From positions 1,612,001-1,676,000 of the forward strand of contig OZ176058.1 in NCBI GenBank assembly GCA_964247055.1: 64,000 nucleotides of DNA. Reading direction: 5' to 3'. Source of the stretch: Paragordius varius. Its lineage: Eukaryota; Nematomorpha. How positions within the stretch are numbered: position 1 is the first letter of the stretch; each line of letters begins with the position of its first letter. Under the pieces are notes generated by a model that searched no databases, was not told where the DNA came from, and saw nothing but the letters and a program-made list of their open reading frames with translations. Positions 61,760-64,000 of the stretch are shown in pieces. The position numbers were made by a program, and so were the translations under genes.

Positions 61760-62520
61760 TTCATCCTGATCTTCATCATCACTACTGGATGTTTCAATTT
61801 CAACATCCAACCGTGAGTTAACGGCCAACAATTTGTTCAAACGATGTTTATCTAAACGATTGTGCGAAATGTATATATTTTTGCATCGAAAAGTTTCTTT
61901 CGACTGCATTACTCGACACAGGTATAAAAATAATTTCCATGACGAGTGGTTTCTTGATAATCGGTAAATGTGCCAATAAAGTTCCAGAATTCATCGCCTC
62001 TTATATGGCCATATTTTAGCTTTTAAAAAATACCTGTTTTCGCCATATATTTCAGAAACTGATTATATTTTATCCTAAGGACAATCATTATTAAGACATA
62101 TATATTTTAGAGCATGGAGTGCTTTTATAGTGTCGTCGCTATTCAAATCCTTCTTTCAACATGGGTACAAACGAGCCAAGAGAACTAAATCCGTTGTCTT
62201 TTGCTCTTTACGCCTTTCAGATTATTGTACTGATTTATTTATTTGATCTCCAAAAAGAGTACTTAAACAGAGTTTCACATTTCTTCCATGCGTCATATAT
62301 ATTTGTTATAAGGAAAGTATCAGCCTCCAAATATCTTTTATAAGTGGTTCCATTATGTTATAGATATATTCGGCAGTCTTACTAGGATAAGATGTGTCAT
62401 TAATAAAAAATGATTTTTGGGATCTTTGGCCAATAATAATTAATTGTTTGATCCCTACAAATATTAGTAAAGGAATCGACGATAAATGAAATATTATTTT
62501 TACATATTCCATCAACTTCT
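61760..62520 (-). pseudogene. hAT transposase relic, D6 copy
   Basis: Sister of the 11,782-12,560 relic. Fragments right to left: SFFINDTSYPSKTAEYIYNI (62,515-62,306); DDTIKALHALKYICLNNDC; DKIYNQFLKYMAKTGIF; FWNFIGTF; IPVSSNAVERNFSMQ, the conserved start of the hAT dimerisation domain; and HNRLDKHRLNKLLAVN plus an acidic tail ending near 61,763. Some lesions are shared with D1 and some are private, so the gene was already damaged when the D repeat multiplied and decayed further in each copy. Confidence 0.78.
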
Positions 62521-63510
62521 AATTTTATATCTTCATAACATAAATCTAGTCATTCATTGGAAATCTGTTTTCTATTTTAAATATTCGGTTTTAAACTATG
62601 AATGACACCCCGTTTGTTTTAACTATGTTAAGAGTTGAGGCTTTAAAAATAAATTTTACTAAATGTTTCTGGTTTTAAGATTAAACTTAAGAAATTAAAT
62701 ACTTAGCTTGCTTTCGACCATCACCTTCTGTCATATAATTTATTTTATGAACTTCTTTTAGATGTTTCTTTATTTGGCTTTATATAAATATATATATATA
62801 TATGTAATTGCGTTTCTTGCATGTAACTTGATTTTTTGATCGAAAAATTTCCACACGGCTTATTTCATTATGGTTTAGGAAAGAAAAAATGTGTTTATAT
62901 GATATTTAAAAGAAAATAATATATATATAAATAATATAATTTTCCTAGAAATTGTAAATTTAAAAAAATAAAAAAATTAAAAAAAAATGGCCTATGTCAT
63001 TTTTTACGTGGTAGGTCGTTACCCTAGGTCATTAACTAATGGGCACAACCTTAACTATATATAAAAGGTTTTTAAATATAAATATTAAATAATATTGTCT
63101 TTTTGGTTTTGTTTTATGCGTAAAATTCCATTTTTTTACTGTAAATATTTTTTTGATAATTTTACCTAATATAATTAGATTTCATGATTATACTTAATAC
63201 GCAATGATATTAAACTTTAATACAATGTAAAATATATAATTAATCTAATTTAATATGATTGGTAATTTATAATACGACAGTATTAAGATGGCAGATTAGA
63301 ATACGTTAGTAATACTCTTATTCAGTGATGGGGAAATATAAATATTAAATTAATTAAGTTAACCCTAATGCAATAGGTATTAACCATATTTGTTATCCAC
63401 ATTTTCTTTTGTACTAATAAAGGCATTTGAATTAACAAATATCAATATTTTTTTAGCTTTCAAGCGTTAGTTATCATCTATTTTTGAAAATTAAAATTTT
63501 TGGCTATATA

Positions 63511-64000
63511 CAGTCATGTAGACTTTAATTTATCAAAAATTTACTTTTTTTCTTTAAATGGGTATTAATATTTGGTAAAGAATATAAAAACAAGAGCAAT
63601 ATGGTATTACCATATCATATTCTTTAAAAAAAGTAAAAAATGAAGGGGAAGGGCGTCGGAAATCTTTGGTAAAAAATGAAAATACACTAACTACTAACCC
63701 TTCACTTAAAATTGTATAAAAGGGTTAGGAAAATCGTAATTTTTATCTCAAATATAATTTTTTTTGTTTTGATATGAGAACGATAAAAGGGATTTTTACG
63801 ATAGATGCTATATTAAATAATCGATTTGATCCAATTTCATTAGGATGTAACCCTGGTATTGCGGGTATTTTTTCCTTTATAATGTTAGATTCAGATTATG
63901 TTGACGAAAATATAAGACCCACACAAAATATTGTGCCTAGCAACGATGGTTTTTTTCATTTAAAATCTAGGTGTTAATGAGATCGGCGGGAATGAATTGA
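63511..64000 (+). mobile_element. TA-flanked element, left part (runs off window)
   Basis: Starts ta|cagtcatgtagacttta at the end of D6 and matches the 14,095 element through 'gaaggggaagggcgtcgga' and 'aacccttcacttaa' to about 63,720. It then diverges into sequence containing the ORF at 63,774. It may be a longer, possibly autonomous relative of the 1,051-bp element. Confidence 0.65.
63774..63977 (+). CDS. Unrecognised 67-codon ORF inside TA-flanked element
   Basis: ATG at 63,774 and TAA at 63,975-63,977, noticeably richer in G+C than its flanks. The product starts MRTIKGIFTIDAILNNRFDP and contains LGCNPGIAGIFSFIMLDSDY and a C-terminal KSRC. No signal peptide, helix-turn-helix or catalytic motif is recognised. 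The start lies about 260 bp inside the element at 63,511, where a Tc1/mariner transposase would begin, but the sequence does not look like one. It could be a first exon, a cargo gene or a captured host fragment. The window ends 23 bp later. Confidence 0.4.
   Translation: MRTIKGIFTIDAILNNRFDPISLGCNPGIAGIFSFIMLDSDYVDENIRPTQNIVPSNDGFFHLKSRC

Larger units (their letters stand above)
59980..63510 (+). repeat. D-family large repeat, copy D6
   Basis: Collinear with D1 10,130-13,560 throughout, with closest identity over 61,570-63,100. Includes the hAT-type right end (60,870: 'gagttggagaccttg' then cttagatg). Has a 40-bp palindrome 'acctaggtcggtccaaggt' and inverse at 61,425-61,460, absent from D1. 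Confidence 0.8.

Noticed and set aside
62161-62343. Plus-strand ORF starting MGTNEPRELNPLSF
   Set aside because: It is the antisense shadow of the hAT relic, whose minus-strand frame gives recognisable family blocks.
1-64000. tRNA, rRNA genes and CRISPR arrays
   Set aside because: I saw no cloverleaf with A and B boxes, no rRNA-like conserved blocks and no regularly spaced repeats of the CRISPR type; tandem arrays present are minisatellites in transposons.

Overview
The window is very AT-rich animal-like DNA. Its genes are short, split by spliceosomal introns and far apart. Almost everything else is transposon debris: hAT and Tc1/mariner elements, a CACTG-ended DNA transposon, palindromic (foldback) MITEs, one LINE tail and large degenerate duplications. 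A Kunitz-domain gene and metazoan-type transposases (ZBED5/GTF2IRD2-like hAT, Tc1/IS630) point to a metazoan. A parasitic, AT-rich invertebrate such as a myxozoan would fit, but the sequence does not prove it.

Layout. 0.7-3.7 kb: a fragment of the duplicated D family, then three foldback elements stacked in one another. 4.7-5.4 kb (minus strand): one credible coding exon and one doubtful two-exon model. 6.6-9 kb: short hAT MITEs. 10.1-16.3 kb: D copy 1 with a hAT relic, a TA-flanked 1.05-kb element and palindromic T-family MITEs. 17.26-18.69 kb: a two-exon gene for a secreted single-Kunitz protein whose intron carries two foldback MITEs. 20.4-43.2 kb: D copies 2, 3 and 4; copy 2 carries a 2.3-kb hAT with a clear 8-bp target duplication, copy 4 a 6.3-kb CACTG element that holds a Tc1-like element that holds an 819-bp MITE. 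43.4 kb: an unrecognised 94-codon ORF. 49.0-51.2 kb: a hAT inside a hAT, both with 8-bp duplications. 54.7-56.1 kb: a two-exon gene for a secreted Ser/Thr-rich protein. 56.5-64 kb: D copies 5 and 6, a 217-bp tandem repeat, the 3' end of a LINE, and a partial TA-flanked element with an unrecognised ORF.

The host genes that can be supported are small. The Kunitz gene and the Ser/Thr-rich gene share one plan: a first exon encoding a signal peptide, a phase-1 intron of about 1 kb carrying MITEs, and one second exon with the mature protein. The 5.1-kb minus-strand exon starts in the same phase and ends in a C-terminal block resembling that of the Ser/Thr-rich protein, so these two may be members of an undescribed family of small secreted proteins. 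Repeat boundaries and homologies were judged by eye, without alignment or database search.
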